5,063 nt of DNA from AP-16 sp036395835. GTDB lineage: Bacteria; Pseudomonadota; Alphaproteobacteria; Rhizobiales; Xanthobacteraceae. How positions within the stretch are numbered: the first letter of the stretch is position 1; each line of letters starts with the position of its first letter. The position numbers were made by a program, and so were the translations under genes. Positions 4,990 through 5,063 of the stretch are shown piece after piece. The stretch lies in contig DASWCW010000215.1 of NCBI GenBank assembly GCA_036395835.1, positions 1 to 5,063 of the forward strand. The letters are read 5' to 3'. The notes under the pieces were generated by a model, which saw nothing but the letters and a program-made list of their open reading frames with translations, made no database searches and had not been told where the DNA came from.

Positions 4990-5063
4990 GTGAATAACGC
5001 CAGCATCGGCCGCGTCGTGCTGTGGATGAGCGGCGTCCTGCTGTCGTTCACAATCATGGCGGT
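4990..5063 (+). CDS. N-terminus of a probable DMT/EamA-family membrane transporter (cut by the right edge)
   Basis: Only 24 complete codons are visible, read from the GTG at 4990: (M/V)NNASIGRVVLWMSGVLLS and then FTIMA. A short polar N-terminus followed by a hydrophobic stretch starting near residue 9 is the beginning of a first transmembrane helix. The wording resembles EamA/DMT (drug/metabolite) transporters I recall from Bradyrhizobium-type genomes. Such proteins have ten helices and export or import small metabolites across the inner membrane. The frame is open from 4948 and has no earlier start codon; the next in-frame ATG is at 5026, inside the first helix, which favours the GTG. No clear Shine-Dalgarno is present. 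It is 68 bp behind maiA on the same strand, so co-transcription is possible. The family call rests on very little sequence. Confidence 0.6.
   Translation, partial: MNNASIGRVVLWMSGVLLSFTIMA

Overview
The base composition is high in GC and the proteins look like those of an alphaproteobacterium, most likely Hyphomicrobiales (Bradyrhizobium, Xanthobacter or a relative). The clues are the wording of the cysteinyl-tRNA synthetase N-terminus, a small alphaproteobacterial type IVb (Flp) pilin, and a metallo-beta-lactamase-fold protein beginning MSKGFASSAD, which I associate with this order. This is chromosomal housekeeping and catabolic sequence. I see no phage, transposon, CRISPR array, rRNA or tRNA.

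Layout from left to right. Positions 1-263 (minus) hold the N-terminal part of cysS, cut by the left edge. Its start codon lies directly behind a strong leader hairpin. Positions 264-674 carry no gene I can support. Positions 675-968 (plus) encode a 97-residue exported cysteine-rich protein of unknown function. It converges, 21 bp apart, on creA (990-1541, minus), an exported CreA-family protein. A clear hairpin terminator (1640-1668) separates creA from an upstream single-gene flp pilin unit (1691-1855, minus). Positions 1856-2085 are intergenic.

The right half is a catabolic module. A fumarylacetoacetate hydrolase-family gene (3063-4088, minus) is followed 26 bp later by an MBL-fold hydrolase gene (2086-3036, minus), so the two look like one operon. 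Divergently, 194 bp away, lies maiA, a zeta-class glutathione transferase of the maleylacetoacetate isomerase type (4283-4921, plus). Together the isomerase and the hydrolase make the last two steps of homogentisate (tyrosine/phenylalanine) breakdown: maleylacetoacetate to fumarylacetoacetate, then to fumarate and acetoacetate. The homogentisate dioxygenase gene is not in the window, so a gentisate-type variant (maleylpyruvate, fumarylpyruvate) cannot be excluded. The shared intergenic region has a -35-like TTGACC facing the hydrolase gene, repeated ATGYAC half-sites over that promoter, and a perfect 14-bp palindrome near maiA. The window ends in the first codons of a likely DMT/EamA-family membrane transporter (4990-5063, plus).

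The best candidate for new biology is the MBL-fold protein. It keeps the ligands expected for one metal site but has lost all three side chains specific to the second (the Asp and His of HxHxDH and the His of PGHG). It sits in an aromatic-ring catabolic operon where no step is known to need it.
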